Positions 61,923 through 64,000 of a DNA stretch of 64,000 bases are shown one piece after another. Where the stretch lies: contig CM076190.1 in the NCBI GenBank assembly GCA_038277395.1, positions 185,258,001-185,322,000 on the forward strand, read 5' to 3'. Numbering within the stretch: position 1 is the first letter of the stretch; each line of letters starts with the position of its first letter. The notes under the pieces are model-generated. The model had not been told where the DNA came from. It did no database searches and saw only the letters and a program-made list of their open reading frames with translations. The DNA comes from Dryocosmus kuriphilus (taxonomy: Eukaryota; Arthropoda; Insecta; Hymenoptera; Cynipidae). The position numbers and the translations under genes were made by a program.

Positions 61923-63649
61923 CGTATGAATCCATAAAGTCTCAGAAAAGTCTTTTTTGGTAACTTTTTTGAAAATCTTAGTAATAAGTGTCTAGATTGT
62001 CTCAAGTTCTAAATTCTAAAATTCATGCTAATACTCGAGCCGAGCCAATGCTAAGAGAAATTTCAATTATATTAGTATAGATATATAATACATATTTCCA
62101 TCGAAACTTGTCCTTCAAATTTTTTTTTTTTTATAAAAGCTTAATGAATATGTTTAATTTAATTTATATTCAAGGGATTTAAAAGAATTTCTACAGAACT
62201 TGAGGGAATAAATTAAATTTTATTTTATAGGATTTCTATGAATTTCAGCGATTTTATGAAGCATGAAAGAATATATTAAGAGTGGATTTTAAAGATTTTT
62301 AGTTACCTTAAAAGATTCCAAAGAATTTCAAGGGACTCTCGGGTATTTCTCGGGATGTTAAGGAATTTAGTAAGTTTTCGAAATATTTGAAGGGATTTAA
62401 AAGTATTTCAAAGGTTTCCAAACTTTTCCGGGAATCTTAAGCGATTTAGAGATATTTGGAAAGACTCACTTATTTTAAGGACTTTATGAAATTTGAAAAT
62501 ATGTTAATTATTTTAGGATATGTAAACGATTCCAAGGAATTTTAAGGGATTTAAGAAATTTCAAGAGATTTCAAACGATTTTTACTTATTTAATCAATTT
62601 TCACGATTTCCAAAGATTTCATGGAAGTTTAAGAAATTTCCAGGAATTTCTAGGGAACTTTAGGGATTTGGAAGTTTTTCTTTTCTTCTTTCCCGAAAAT
62701 TTAACAAGAATTTTGCAAATCCCTTGGAATATTTGAACTCTTTGGAGATTCAATAAAACCTTTTGAACTTTGTGAAATTCCTGGAAGTACCTTAAAATTC
62801 CCTGAACATTTTGAAAATACTACAACATTTTTTGAAATCTCTTGGAATTTGCTTAGTCTCTCGGAATCTTTTAAAATAACTTAAAATATTTGAATTTTTT
62901 TTAAAATCCTTTCATTTCTCTTGAAATCGTTGGAATCCGTAGAAATCTCGAACAAAATTGAATTTAATCGTTAAAGTTCTCTATGAATTCGTTGAAATCC
63001 CTTAATCTTTAGAAATCGTAAAAACCCATGAAAAGCCCTTAAATTCTTGGTAGTTCTTAGGAATCCCCGACAATCCCTTAAAATCCCCGAAATTATTGGT
63101 AATCTTTGAAAAAATTCTCTAAAATACCTTCAAGTATTTCATAATCGTACGAAATTCTTTGAAAATCGCTGAAATCCCTTAAAATAGCATAAAGTACTTT
63201 AAAAATCCCTAAAATCCGTGGAAGCCCCTCGAAATCTGTTGAAATACTTGAGAATCGCTTAAATGCCCTGATACATATTTTCAGGAATCTCTGAAGTCAC
63301 TTAATGAAATTTGAAAAAATCGCTTAAAATCCGTGGAAATTCTCTGAAATCCCTTAAAATTCCTTGAAATTGATTAGAATTCTTTTATGTTTTTAAGATC
63401 TTTGAAAACCAAATACCGATCATTTTGTTAATTTTGTATTCTTTATTGAAATAAAACTAAAACTTGTTGGTACTTTACTGTAAAAAAGTAGCAAAAGTCT
63501 GTATTTGTTAATATAATATTTAGAAACTAAAATTCATATATATATATATATAGATTTAAGATAATAATAATTAGTTTTATACGAATTCGCGTTTTGTTGT
63601 TCAGTTCATAAACATCTCGTATTTGTGTTATTGTCATCTTGAATAGTCG
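61923..63649. repeat. Degenerate short-period repeat region with a strand switch
   Basis: 62,140-62,690 is built of AAGGAATTT/GGGATTTAA-type units. From about 62,700 to 63,400 the same units appear reverse-complemented (CCTTGAAATC, CCTTAAAATC). The periods are roughly 10-16 bp and very degenerate. The same kind of sequence occurs at 1500-1780 and 2280-2400. There is a (TA)n at 63,536-63,551 and no gene. Confidence 0.6.
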
Positions 63650-64000
63650 TTGATCATAATAGCATTGTTAATATTATTTAAAATGGGCTGCTTAAACCTA
63701 AATATTTTTACAAAAAATCTAAAGACATTTTTCAAAAATGTCTTAAGATTTCTGAAGAATAATCTGGAAAATCTGAAGACTCCTATTTTGGCCACCTGGC
63801 AGCACTGCTTCCCACATCGAAAAAAAAAGGAAATTCTGAAATGTGCTTGTTCGAAAAAAGCATCAAAAGTTATAAATTCAAAATGGCGGATCCAATATGG
63901 TGGCCAACTTTTCCAAATTTTTACATATTCAATAAAATTTGGTATAATGAGGTTTTTGAGGTAGCTGAATTCGAAGTTATTGAGGTCAAAAGTTAAAAAT
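63650..64000. other. Non-coding end with an AAAATGGCGGATCCAATATG motif
   Basis: 63,875-63,905 (AAATTCAAAATGGCGGATCC, then AATATGGTGGCC) matches the terminal inverted repeat of the 13.9-15.8 kb element. It may be the edge of a related copy running off the window. The open frame at 63,650-63,964 looks like chance. Confidence 0.45.

Noticed and set aside
62140..63420. CRISPR-like array of short repeats
   Set aside because: Units are degenerate, of variable spacing and without uniform spacers; the sequence is eukaryotic.

Overview
This looks like a piece of an insect nuclear genome, possibly hymenopteran, although the species cannot be fixed from the sequence. It is AT-rich and full of (TA)n tracts. 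I see no ribosomal or tRNA gene and no convincing complete host gene. Nearly everything recognisable is transposable-element sequence, much of it nested and most of it broken. The mix (mariner, hAT, Penelope-like, RTE and R1-type LINEs, Ty1/copia and Ty3/gypsy elements) is typical of arthropods.

Layout, left half. LINE copy 1 (ORF1 plus the start of ORF2, minus strand) runs off the left edge at 1-1285. An old AT-rich repeat follows and is split by a 5'-truncated LINE copy 2 (3431-6703) with an unusually long target duplication of about 40 bp. At 6.7-9 kb there is spacer with short repeats. A Penelope-like element (PLE) lies at about 8.98-12.9 kb with inverted terminal repeats and an 825-codon frame broken by only two stops. 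Next come a foldback MITE (13.35-13.72 kb) and a 1.9-kb element with roughly 400-bp inverted ends and a SWIM-finger ORF (13.9-15.8 kb). A possible multi-exon host gene fragment follows (15.8-16.8 kb), then a hAT element with a perfect 8-bp target duplication (17,278-20,110) and an internally deleted mariner (21,132-22,073). A PLE fragment and a lone signal-peptide-like exon (about 24.03 kb) come next, then an RTE-type LINE (25.05-28.68 kb), a foldback element (28.69-29.12 kb) and a mariner (29.68-31.0 kb).

Layout, right half. A second copy of the AT-rich repeat (32.69-33.07 kb) preserves the empty site of LINE copy 2. A 1.1-kb inverted-terminal-repeat element (33.3-34.4 kb) is followed by LINE copy 3, which keeps ORF1 but has lost almost all of ORF2 (35.0-36.8 kb). 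Two head-to-head PLE copies follow (37.0-42.1 kb). The second is interrupted by a poly(A) retroposon with a 14-bp target duplication and by an R1-type gag fragment. A decayed copia element (42.4-50.6 kb) contains a GC-rich island with a 4 x 128-bp array, a mariner of a different lineage and a CACTA-like element fragment. Nested further inside is a young, nearly intact Ty3/gypsy element (51,062-60,373). Its two 1.65-kb LTRs are almost identical, it carries an apparent -1 frameshift signal between gag and pol, and it has an unexplained third ORF where env would sit. A mariner (60,436-61,762), the end of a copia LTR and a degenerate short-period repeat region close the window.

The gypsy element is the only one that looks recently active, and its pol has two compensating frame breaks. 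The most interesting items are its frameshift signal and third ORF, the ORF1-only LINE derivative, a conserved 3' tail shared by three unrelated insertions, and the palindrome into which the gypsy element inserted.
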